From positions 1 through 56,394 of the forward strand of contig CAZJRB010000037.1 in the NCBI GenBank assembly GCA_964547995.1: a stretch of 56,394 nucleotides of DNA, written 5' to 3'. This DNA is from CAZJRB01 sp964547995 (lineage in GTDB: Bacteria > Planctomycetota > Planctomycetia > Pirellulales > Thermoguttaceae). Under the pieces are notes generated by a model. That model saw nothing but the letters and a program-made list of their open reading frames with translations. It was not told the DNA's origin and did not search any database. The stretch's first letter is position 1. Every line of letters begins with the position of its first letter. A program made the position numbers and the translations under genes. This document shows, piece by piece, positions 27,701 to 34,599 of the stretch.

Positions 27701-28014
27701 TGGCGATCGGGTTCGGCGAGGGGGCGGAATCCCGCGCGCCGATGGGGACCTGTATCGTCGGCGGCATGATCACCTCGACCGTTTTGACCCTGGTGGTCAT
27801 TCCCGTCGTCTACACGCTGATGGACGATCTGGGCTGTTGGGTCAAGCGGCTGCTTTTCGGGGTGGGACTGTCGGGCGTTGCCGTGGATGCGGCGGCCGGC
27901 GCCGGGGGTGGGAAACCGGTGGACGACGAGACGTTTCTGGCGCGACACGGGGACGAGACGCTCGAAATCCACCCGGCCCAGAAGCCTGCGCCCAAGCCGG
28001 CGGTATCCGAATAA
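24790..28014 (+). CDS. RND-family efflux permease (AcrB/HAE1-like)
   Basis: This 1074-residue inner-membrane proton antiporter has the twofold RND layout: TM1, periplasmic loop, TM2-6, second loop and TM8-12. The TM4 relay aspartates are D399 and D400 in SVGMIIDDSIVVLENSY, and TM10 has the MLMGLVTKNAILLIDYTN lysine (about residue 925). The start overlaps the adaptor gene by ATGA. The pump exports hydrophobic compounds or lipids with the adaptor; substrate is not deducible. The C-terminus is an extra charged tail of about 60 residues. Long inverted repeat 28044-28112 lies after the stop. Confidence 0.94.
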   Translation: MKISETCIRRPVLTSMVFISLAVFGIVSYRSIGVDLFPDVDFPIVTVTVPFEGADPETVETEVTDVIEEAVNTISGIKSLRSESIEGLSQVFIEFELEEDVNVVSQDVREKVAGIRGELPLEIEPPMIEKLDLDAAPILSIVVSGPDPIRELTRYADDVVKVRIEGVPGVGNVRLVGDREREVRIWLRIHNLHAHQLTAKDVIDRLRAENLEPPGGRVETAAREIIVKTKGKIEKVEDFENLIVANRLGTPIRLRDVAWVEDGMEDFRSLAQLDGRRAVSLLVRRQSGTNMLQVANVVKERLDDLRDELPAGYELIVAQDLSVFVRQSISEAQGELLRGGILAVLVILLFLRSFRGSFVAAITIPTTIITTFTFIFAMGFTVNMMTLLALTISVGMIIDDSIVVLENSYRHMEEGHARMEAARRGIAEIGFAVIATSLAIGAVFVPVAFMTGIVGRFFYEFGLTVSFAVAVSTFIAVTLSPMLCSRVLKVSKSHGRVFNFLERIFEKLESAYFGVLDRALRHRWIVIVGAIVVFASSLIITRYLGTEFIPQADEGQFNVQIETPIGSSIHATSEVLEEIERRMAALPGVTEVFTTVGAGMEERVNVATVLVQLPPKGDRVYSQAQLMELARRKLADLTHLKISVENVPRVSGGGFRVAALQYNLQGGDLDQLVDLSEQVMERMREVPGITDVNSTFDAGKPEVEVLIDREKASDMGVSVEDLGREIRTLIGGDEVTTFEEDGDTFDVCVRLALPDRSRTDSILNVPVRTRSGKLVELRNFVHVREGTGPVQINREDRSRQVTIFANLEKTESGKPKKLAAATKDILAIEKEIGLPPGVKSKFTGEAQHMEESFASIISSLILAVILIYMVLAAQFESLVHPFTIMLSLPLSIVGALGLLALTGRTLNIFSMIGMIMLMGLVTKNAILLIDYTNQLRRRGMERNDAVRRAGPIRLRPILMTAFSTIAGMIPVAIGFGEGAESRAPMGTCIVGGMITSTVLTLVVIPVVYTLMDDLGCWVKRLLFGVGLSGVAVDAAAGAGGGKPVDDETFLARHGDETLEIHPAQKPAPKPAVSE

Positions 28015-28043
28015 CAGTTTCTGTAACATTTCAGCCGTCTGCA

Positions 28044-28112
28044 GTACGACGGCCTTCCGAGGCCGTCGCTGTGGCATCGCCAGCCCTCGACGGCCTCGGA
28101 GGGCCGTCGTAC
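28044..28112. repeat. Long inverted repeat, family A copy 1
   Basis: Two 25-base arms (28044-28068 and 28088-28112) match with one mismatch around a 19-base loop; each arm has its own smaller hairpin (ACGGCC with GGCCGT). A near-identical element lies at 34424-34506. It follows the RND gene and precedes a ThuA gene. Confidence 0.8.
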
Positions 28113-28294
28113 GAAGCGTTTCGCCATTCGGCTAAAGTGTTACCAGTTTTTCACATATCCTCAGATTTTTCCCCAACGGCTTTGCCCGGTTGACTGGACG
28201 CCCCGATTCGCGCCGGGTATCATAGTAGCCGTGGCGGCGCGTGCCGCCGGCCCGCCGTTTTTCCGTTCCTGCCCGTTTTGTAAGGAGTCCTGCC

Positions 28295-29125
28295 GTGAAG
28301 AAGTCTGTTGCCTGTGTTGTCCTGCTGATGTTTGTCATGGTTTCCTGCGTCCAAGCAGCGGACGCCAAGTTGAAAGGTCTCTGGACCACCGGCGGTTGTT
28401 GTCACGACTACAAGAAGCACGCACCGTTGCTGACCGAAAAGATCGGCCAATACGCCAACGTCAAGTTCGACATCGTCTTCGGTCTGGATCAGTTCAAGAA
28501 GGCAGACTACGCCAAGGACTACGATCTGGTCGTCTACGACCTTTGCGAAGCCGGGGTCAAGGACAAGGAGTTGATCGGCAACATTGTCACCACGATCGCC
28601 GAGGGCAAACCGGCGATCATCATCCACTGCTCGCTGCACACGTTCCGCGGCATTGACTGGGACGACTGGCGCAAGGCCATGGGAATGACCTCGAGATCCC
28701 ACGACCGGTTCCGTGCGCTGAAGACCAAGAAGAAAGGCAAGGTCGTCATCCGGGACGACATGGTCACCGGGGACAAGAAGAAGGGCACCCGGGAAGTCGA
28801 GGTCCAGTCGCACCCCACCACCAAATTCTGGCCCGAGGATTGGGAAACACCCGGCGACGAGCTGTATCAGACCATCAAGCTCTGGCCCACTGCCACCGCC
28901 CTGATGGCCGTCGAGAGCCCGCAGTCGGACGAGGACCACATTGTCACTTGGGTCAACCAGCTCGGCGACGGCAAGGTCTTCGCGACGACCTTGGGCCACA
29001 ACATGCTGACCGTCGGTCAGGACGATTACCACCACCTGCTGGCCAACGGCGTCCTCTGGGTCTGCGGCAAGCTCGGCGACGACGGCAAGCCGGCCAAGGG
29101 CTACGAAGGAACGGGAAAGAAGTAG
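28295..29125 (+). CDS. Secreted ThuA-domain protein (first copy)
   Basis: This 276-residue protein has a ThuA (trehalose utilisation-like) glutamine-amidotransferase fold. GTG 28295 is chosen because AAGGAG lies 7 bases before it and a signal peptide ending near VQAAD follows; ATG 28241 lacks a ribosome site. Motifs are LKGLWTTGGCCHDYKKHAPLL, YDLVVYDLCEAG, PAIIIHCSLHTFRG and GKVFATTLGHN. ThuA proteins in planctomycetes often act in sugar or glycan metabolism, but no substrate is known here. A family A inverted repeat lies 182 bases upstream. Confidence 0.8.
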   Translation: MKKSVACVVLLMFVMVSCVQAADAKLKGLWTTGGCCHDYKKHAPLLTEKIGQYANVKFDIVFGLDQFKKADYAKDYDLVVYDLCEAGVKDKELIGNIVTTIAEGKPAIIIHCSLHTFRGIDWDDWRKAMGMTSRSHDRFRALKTKKKGKVVIRDDMVTGDKKKGTREVEVQSHPTTKFWPEDWETPGDELYQTIKLWPTATALMAVESPQSDEDHIVTWVNQLGDGKVFATTLGHNMLTVGQDDYHHLLANGVLWVCGKLGDDGKPAKGYEGTGKK

Positions 29126-29174
29126 GGCGGGCCGGTTGACATCGCCTGTTCCGTGAATATGATGACTACTGAGG

Positions 29175-29215
29175 TCGGGACGAGAACCCGAGGGGCCTGA
29201 AGGGGCCATTTCGGG
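29175..29215 (+). promoter_or_regulatory. Leader RNA with two mutually exclusive hairpins
   Basis: CCCGA (29187-29191) can pair with an upstream TCGGG (29175-29179) or with a downstream TCGGG (29211-29215), which encloses a GGCC-x-GGCC inner stem. The choice of pairing could affect the downstream secreted gene at 29297. Not a known riboswitch class to my recognition. Confidence 0.3.
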
Positions 29216-29296
29216 TGACCCTGCCAAAATACCCACAAAGCACCGCTTTTCCCACTGCTGGAGGAGTGGCGACACTGGACCCCGGGAGATCAAATC

Positions 29297-29977
29297 ATGA
29301 GGCCCGCCACGTTGATGATCATTGCCGCCGTACTGGCGATCGGCGTTTCCGCCGCCCTGGCACAAGTAGTCATACCGGCCAGTGGAGGTTCCAGCGGTTT
29401 CCTCCAGTATCAGGACCACGCATCTACGGCCGCTGAAGGGGCGATGCGGGGCATGGGCGCCTTGGTTCGGTCGGATGGGCAGCGCAACCTTGACAACTCG
29501 GCTGCCGCGATCAACTACAGTGTGGCGAGAAAAAACGAAATCGCGAACCAGCAGTACTATACGGAAACGTATTTCAACATGCGGAAGGTCAACCGTGAAG
29601 CCCGGGCGGCCGAGCGCGCCCCCCGCGGAACCAAAGAGGACTTCATCCGCTACGCCCAGGAGGGCGCCCCGAAACGGCTCAGCCCGAGCGAACTGAACGT
29701 CGTTACCGGCGCACTCGGATGGCCCGCGATATTGCAGGACGGCGCCTTCAAGGAAGACCGGCAGAAACTGGATAACTACTTCGCCTACCGGGCCAAGCAC
29801 GGCGCGATTGATTTCAAGAATATCATGAAGGCTACCGAGATGATCACGGGCATGGAGGACGAACTGAAGGAAAACATACGCAAGCTGCCCCCCAACGCGA
29901 CCATGTCGCAGCAGTACCTCCTCGCCAGAAACTTTCTCAAGAGTCTGAGATACGAGGCGGGACAACCCCCGCAATAG
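29297..29977 (+). CDS. Small secreted planctomycete protein of unknown function
   Basis: This 226-residue protein has a clear signal peptide (IAAVLAIGVSAALAQ). The mature part opens with the ASTAAEGAMRGMGALVRSDGQRNLDNSAAAINY stretch, which is Ala/Asn-rich and helical, then a KNEIANQQYYTETYFNMRKVNREAR segment, and a globular C-terminal half. I recall proteins with this N-terminal pattern as recurrent in planctomycetes, but no function is known. It has no enzyme motif. It lies 172 bases after the first ThuA gene and 65 before the HEAT protein, on the same strand. Confidence 0.55.
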   Translation: MRPATLMIIAAVLAIGVSAALAQVVIPASGGSSGFLQYQDHASTAAEGAMRGMGALVRSDGQRNLDNSAAAINYSVARKNEIANQQYYTETYFNMRKVNREARAAERAPRGTKEDFIRYAQEGAPKRLSPSELNVVTGALGWPAILQDGAFKEDRQKLDNYFAYRAKHGAIDFKNIMKATEMITGMEDELKENIRKLPPNATMSQQYLLARNFLKSLRYEAGQPPQ

Positions 29978-30042
29978 CCGAGGCTGCCGTCTCGAAAGCA
30001 AGAACTCTTTCAGCAGGCATATAGCACGAAATGGAGCAAACT

Positions 30043-31716
30043 ATGAGATTCCATGTCATTAGCGGCGCCCTCTTGATTCTTACGGCATTGGGGGCCATTG
30101 TTGTGGCCGCGGATTCGGGTGGTGCGGATCTGCTGAAAGCGGCCAAGTCGGGTGACGAAAGTGCCCGGATCGAGGCAATCGACCTGTTGGGATTTGAGGG
30201 GAGCGATGTCGAGGGGTCTGTTCCGTTGCTGATCGAACTGCTGGGCGACAAATCACCTGCCGTTCGCGCCCACGCCGCTCACGCGTTGGGGCAAATCGGG
30301 CCCGACGCAAGGGCAGCCATGCGGCCCCTGGTTCGAGCAGCGGTGACCCGAGACATGATGGTTCGTCGCGAGGTCATCAAGGCAATCCGAAAAATCCGCC
30401 CTCACTCCCCGATTGCACTTCGTCTGTTGGCCCGGGCGATGGGAAGTGACGATCCGGCCGTTCGCGCCCAGGCCATGGGCGCCATGACGCGGGCCGGCAA
30501 GCTTGCGGTGCCGATGTTGATCCGGGCACTGGGCGACGAGAAAACCGACTATTGGGCGTCCCTGGTCCTTGCCGAGATCGGTCCCGATGCCGCGGAAGCC
30601 GTGCCCGCACTGATGAAGGTCGTCAAGGACGACGACGAACCCGAGGACCGCCGCGAGGCGATTCTGGCGCTGGGGGCCATCGGTCCGGCATCGGCGCCCG
30701 CCGTGGCGGTCTTGATCGACGTCATTGACAAACGCGTGGAAACGCTCGTCGGACCGGCCGTATTTGCCATAGGGCAGATCGGCCCGAAGGCGGAAGGCGC
30801 GCAATTGACCCTCGAAAAGCTTGCCAAGGACCCCGACACTCCCAAAAAATATGCGGGAATTGTCACCGCCTCGACGACCTGGGCCCTGGCGAAGATCAAC
30901 CCGGACGACAAGGAGTTGGCAGCCAAGGCCCTTTCTCTTCTGGCCGGGCAGTTGAAATCGGACAACCCCGAGGTCCGGCAGTTCGCGGTCCACGCGCTGA
31001 TCGACTTGAATCTCGACCCGGAGGTCGCCCGGCCGGTAATCGACAAGGTCCTGGAAGACGCGAGCCCCGAAGCGCTGAACCACGTGATCAGCGCGTTCGT
31101 CAGCCTTCGCGGCGCGGGAGTCCCCGATCTTATCGGCGTTCTGGAAGACGAGAAGCTGAGTGCGGTGCGCCCGCGGGTCGCAGCCATTCTAGGGAGAATG
31201 GGAACCGAGGCGAAGTCCGCGATTCCCGTGTTGACTAAAGTCGTTGCCGACAAGAACCCCGTGGCGCGTCGGGAGGCACTGTTTGCGCTCGCGCAGATGG
31301 GCCCCGACGCGAAAGAGGCCGTGCCGGCCGCCATCAAGGCCCTGGACGACGAGAACGAGGATATCCGCTACGCCGCATGCTTTGTTCTGGGCCGGGTCGG
31401 CCCGGACGCCATCGACGCCAAGGCAAAACTCGTCAAGAACCTCGGTGCCAACAACGAAATGCTGGCGATGATTTCTGCCTGGGCCCTGGCACGTATTGAT
31501 CCAAAATGCGCCGATACCTCGACGAAATCAGTGCCGATGTTGATCAAAGCCGCGGATCACCACAACCTGAAGATCCAACTGGAGGCCATTGAAACGCTGG
31601 GGTGTCTGGGGCCGTTGGCAAAATCGGCCTTGCCGGCCTTGAAAAAGCTGGCCGAGGACGACGACAAGTTGGTCAGCGAAGAAGCGGCCAAGGCGATCAA
31701 GGCAATTGAACAATGA
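30043..31716 (+). CDS. Secreted HEAT-repeat protein
   Basis: This 557-residue protein is built almost entirely of HEAT/PBS-lyase repeats of about 37 residues (VPLLIELLGDKSPAVRAHAAHALGQIGPDA, with AVPALMKVV and AIPVLTKVV later), after a short signal segment. ATG 30043 is preferred over 30031, because GGAG at 30033-30036 then serves as its ribosome site. Such scaffolds bind other proteins; no partner is known. A PQQ-type beta-propeller gene follows 61 bases downstream, so the two may be co-expressed. Confidence 0.85.
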   Translation: MRFHVISGALLILTALGAIVVAADSGGADLLKAAKSGDESARIEAIDLLGFEGSDVEGSVPLLIELLGDKSPAVRAHAAHALGQIGPDARAAMRPLVRAAVTRDMMVRREVIKAIRKIRPHSPIALRLLARAMGSDDPAVRAQAMGAMTRAGKLAVPMLIRALGDEKTDYWASLVLAEIGPDAAEAVPALMKVVKDDDEPEDRREAILALGAIGPASAPAVAVLIDVIDKRVETLVGPAVFAIGQIGPKAEGAQLTLEKLAKDPDTPKKYAGIVTASTTWALAKINPDDKELAAKALSLLAGQLKSDNPEVRQFAVHALIDLNLDPEVARPVIDKVLEDASPEALNHVISAFVSLRGAGVPDLIGVLEDEKLSAVRPRVAAILGRMGTEAKSAIPVLTKVVADKNPVARREALFALAQMGPDAKEAVPAAIKALDDENEDIRYAACFVLGRVGPDAIDAKAKLVKNLGANNEMLAMISAWALARIDPKCADTSTKSVPMLIKAADHHNLKIQLEAIETLGCLGPLAKSALPALKKLAEDDDKLVSEEAAKAIKAIEQ

Positions 31717-31777
31717 GTGATCACGATGCCGGCCGTCGGTTCGCGGCCGGTGTGACGGACTTTCACAAAATCACGCC

Positions 31778-33331
31778 ATGAAGCGGATGCTGCCCGGGGC
31801 AATTTGGTTCGCAGCCCTCCTGTTCTCGATTCCGGCGACTTCGCGCACCGCAGACCGGCCCCAATGGGGAGAGCGGAACTCGCGAAACATGGTCTCCGCC
31901 GAGAAGGGGCTCCCCGAAGGATTCGATCCGGGCCGGCGCAGCCTGGACGGCAATATCGGCCCGGCCACCACGAAGGACGTCAAGTGGGTCGCCCGGCTCG
32001 GCGGCCAGACCTACGGTTCGCCCGTCATCGCGGGAGGAAAGGTCTTCGTCGGCACCAACAACGAATCGCCGCGCGACGGCCGGATCAAAGGCGACCGCGG
32101 CGTGATGATGTGTTTCGACGAAGCGACCGGAAAATTCCTCTGGCAATTGGTCGTCCCCAAACTGATCGAAATCAAGTGGTCCGACTGGCACTACGTCGGA
32201 ATCTCATCGCCCCCGACCGTCGAAGACGATCGGGCCTACCTGGTCAGCAACCGGTGCGAGGTAATGTGCCTTGACACCAAGGGGATGGTCGACGGCAACG
32301 ACGGGCCCTATGTCGACGAGGGCCGGCACATGGTTCCCCGCGGCGACAAACCGCTCGTCCCCGGCGACAAGGACGCCGACATCGTCTGGCTCTACGATAT
32401 GGCCGGCCGGTCGGGAGTCTATCCGCACAACGCCTCGAACTGCTCGATCCTGATTCACGGCGATCTGCTCTACATCTGTACCGGAAACGGCGTCGAGTGG
32501 ACGCACGAGAAGGTGCCAAAGCCCGGGGCGCCTACCCTCATCGTGCTCGACAAGAAGACCGGCAAGCTTCTCGCCCGGGACGATTTCGGGATCGGCCCCG
32601 ACATCATCCACGGACAGTGGAGTTCGCCGTCAATGGGCCGCGTCGGCGGCAAGCCTCGCATCTTCCTGGGCGGAGGCAATGGTTATGTATACGCATTCGA
32701 ACCGTTGACGACGGGCGGACCTGCCGGCAGCGGGGCCTCCGACAAACCGGCACTACTGAAAAACGTCTGGAAGTTCAACGGCCACCCGCTCGCCCAGACC
32801 CAAGACGACGTCCCCGTCGAGCACGGATACGACTGTACGTCGTACGAGGTCTTCTCGATGCCGGTGTTCTACAACGACCGGATTTACGTCACCGTCTCCC
32901 AGGATCCCTGGTACAAGAAGAAACTCGGATGGCTGGTGTGCATCGATGCCGCCGGCAAGGGGGACGTCACCCGGTCGGGGCTGGTCTGGTCGTACAAGCA
33001 GACCGGGGCCAGCCTTTCCACGGTGTCGATCGCCGACGGGCTGGTCTACGTGGCCGATTACGCCGGGAAGCTGCACTGCCTCGATACCGAGACTGGCAAG
33101 CCCTACTGGGTGCATGAAGCAGGCGGAGAAATCTGGAGTTCCACCTTGGTGGCCGACGGAAAGGTCTACCTGGGCACGGGGCGACAGCTTTTCTGGGTGC
33201 TCGCCCATGGAAAGCAGCTCAAGGTCATCAACCGCATCCGCATGCGCGACAAAGTGTTCACCACGCCGGCGGCCGCCAACGGCGTGCTCTTCGTGACCAC
33301 GAACAAACACCTCTACGCCGTGGGGAAGTAG
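31778..33331 (+). CDS. Secreted PQQ-like beta-propeller protein
   Basis: This 517-residue secreted protein is an eight-bladed quinoprotein-like propeller. Blade repeats recur as GSPVIAGGKVFVGTNN, SPPTVEDDRAYLVSN, GDLLYICTGNG, NGYVYAFEPL, GLVYVADYAGKLHCLDTETGKPYWVHE and NGVLFVTTNKHLYAVGK. There is a signal peptide at the N-terminus. I see no clear PQQ-dehydrogenase catalytic aspartate with metal ligands, so it may be a binding or structural paralogue. It follows the HEAT gene and is followed by a family B inverted repeat, convergent with the second ThuA gene. Confidence 0.82.
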   Translation: MKRMLPGAIWFAALLFSIPATSRTADRPQWGERNSRNMVSAEKGLPEGFDPGRRSLDGNIGPATTKDVKWVARLGGQTYGSPVIAGGKVFVGTNNESPRDGRIKGDRGVMMCFDEATGKFLWQLVVPKLIEIKWSDWHYVGISSPPTVEDDRAYLVSNRCEVMCLDTKGMVDGNDGPYVDEGRHMVPRGDKPLVPGDKDADIVWLYDMAGRSGVYPHNASNCSILIHGDLLYICTGNGVEWTHEKVPKPGAPTLIVLDKKTGKLLARDDFGIGPDIIHGQWSSPSMGRVGGKPRIFLGGGNGYVYAFEPLTTGGPAGSGASDKPALLKNVWKFNGHPLAQTQDDVPVEHGYDCTSYEVFSMPVFYNDRIYVTVSQDPWYKKKLGWLVCIDAAGKGDVTRSGLVWSYKQTGASLSTVSIADGLVYVADYAGKLHCLDTETGKPYWVHEAGGEIWSSTLVADGKVYLGTGRQLFWVLAHGKQLKVINRIRMRDKVFTTPAAANGVLFVTTNKHLYAVGK

Positions 33332-33393
33332 CAGATTGTGGAGTGCGGTGACTTGTCACCGCTTTCTCTTTTTCCGCAACGGTTGCCACATGG

Positions 33394-33480
33394 TATAAAG
33401 CCGCGACCGTTGGTCGCGCCCCGCGTCACCAAGAACCGTTCCCAACGTCGTTCGGCGCGACCAACGGTCGCGGCTTTATA
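33394..33480. repeat. Perfect long inverted repeat, family B copy 1
   Basis: Two 27-base arms (33394-33420 and 33454-33480) are perfect reverse complements around a 33-base loop; each arm itself can fold through CGCGACC and GGTCGCG. It lies between convergent genes and may terminate both. A close copy lies at 51107-51187. Confidence 0.85.
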
Positions 33481-33530
33481 GCCCCGATGGCCGGAGTTAT
33501 TTCTGAGTGACTCCTTATCCGACCGGAACC

Positions 33531-34400
33531 CTATTTCCGCACGCTCGGCTTGTCCGGGCCGGGGAAGTCGTCGGGGATTTTTTGGGTAACCTTGCCGGTC
33601 GCCGCCCATTCGGTGCCGCGCAGGAACGTGGCAATAAACGCCACGCTCCGAAGCTGTTTGTCGACGTGCCCCAAGGTCGTGTGAAACACCCGGCCCTTGC
33701 CGTAGTCGATGACCATTAGGATCGGCTCATGGCGGCCGGTGCCCCGCTTGGCCGGATCGGCGAACGCGGTCGCCAGGACCGTCACGTTCTTGGCCGGGCC
33801 CCGCAACTGGCTGTACAACTCGTCGGCGTTGTGCATGAACTTCTCCGGCAGGCCCTTGGTGATCGGGTGGTCCTTCTCGCGGACGACCAGTTGGAACTCG
33901 TGCTGCGGGCCGTGCATTCCGCCGCGGCCGGGTGAATTGTCGCGCAGGATCTTGCCGTCTTTCCAGTGGATAAACGGTCCGCTCTTCTCATTGCGTCCAC
34001 CCCAGCCGCCCACGGCGATCATCTCGTTGAACTCCTTCCACTTGGGAAACGCGTTGCTCGCCGCATGGTAGATCACCAGCCCGCCGCCGTCGGCCATGTA
34101 TTTCTCGAACGCCTTTTTGGTCTCCTCCGGCCACTCGTCGCCGGTGTAGTTCATCACCAGCACGTCGTACTTGGAGAAGTCGGGCTTGAAGCTGCTCATA
34201 TCCTTACCCCGCGGCGGCGTCGTGGCCACGTCGACCGCAAACAGGCCCGAGTCTTCCATCTGCTTCTTCAAGACCGGCGTGGTGACCTTCCAATTGTGAT
34301 TGTTCTGTCCGTCAATAATCAGGGCCTTGATCGGCGCCGCCACAGCGACGGCCGCCAGCACGGCCCAGATCCCCATCGCGACAAACCAGCGACTAAACAT
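33531..34400 (-). CDS. Secreted ThuA-domain protein (second copy)
   Basis: This 289-residue ThuA protein starts at ATG 34400, with AAGGAG at proper spacing, and has a signal peptide (AVLAAVAVAA). Motifs are IKALIIDGQNNHNWK, FSKYDVLVMNYTGDEWPEE, GGGLVIYHAASNAFPKWKEF and GKGRVFHTTLGH. It differs much from the first copy in the window, so it is not a recent duplicate. A family A inverted repeat lies 24 bases upstream of its start. Its substrate is unknown; sugar-derived ligands are likely from family knowledge. Confidence 0.85.
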   Translation of the reverse strand: MFSRWFVAMGIWAVLAAVAVAAPIKALIIDGQNNHNWKVTTPVLKKQMEDSGLFAVDVATTPPRGKDMSSFKPDFSKYDVLVMNYTGDEWPEETKKAFEKYMADGGGLVIYHAASNAFPKWKEFNEMIAVGGWGGRNEKSGPFIHWKDGKILRDNSPGRGGMHGPQHEFQLVVREKDHPITKGLPEKFMHNADELYSQLRGPAKNVTVLATAFADPAKRGTGRHEPILMVIDYGKGRVFHTTLGHVDKQLRSVAFIATFLRGTEWAATGKVTQKIPDDFPGPDKPSVRK

Positions 34401-34423
34401 GAGTAGCTCCTTGTGTTGTGGTT

Positions 34424-34506
34424 GTACGACGGCCCTCCGAGGCCGTCGAAGGTGGGTTTTCACGCGAGATCAACGAATGATGGACGGCCTCGGAGGGCCG
34501 TCCTAC
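34424..34506. repeat. Long inverted repeat, family A copy 2
   Basis: Arms 34424-34448 and 34482-34506 pair over 25 bases with two mismatches around a 33-base loop. The left arm differs from that of copy 1 by one base. It sits just upstream of a ThuA gene, as copy 1 does. Confidence 0.8.
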
Positions 34507-34599
34507 GGGGTTTTCAACAAATACCAGGTAGGCATAACGTAGCCCCAGTCTAGCAGATGGAAAACGCGGAGGGAAGCAGTTGTCGGGGTGCCATGCCCA

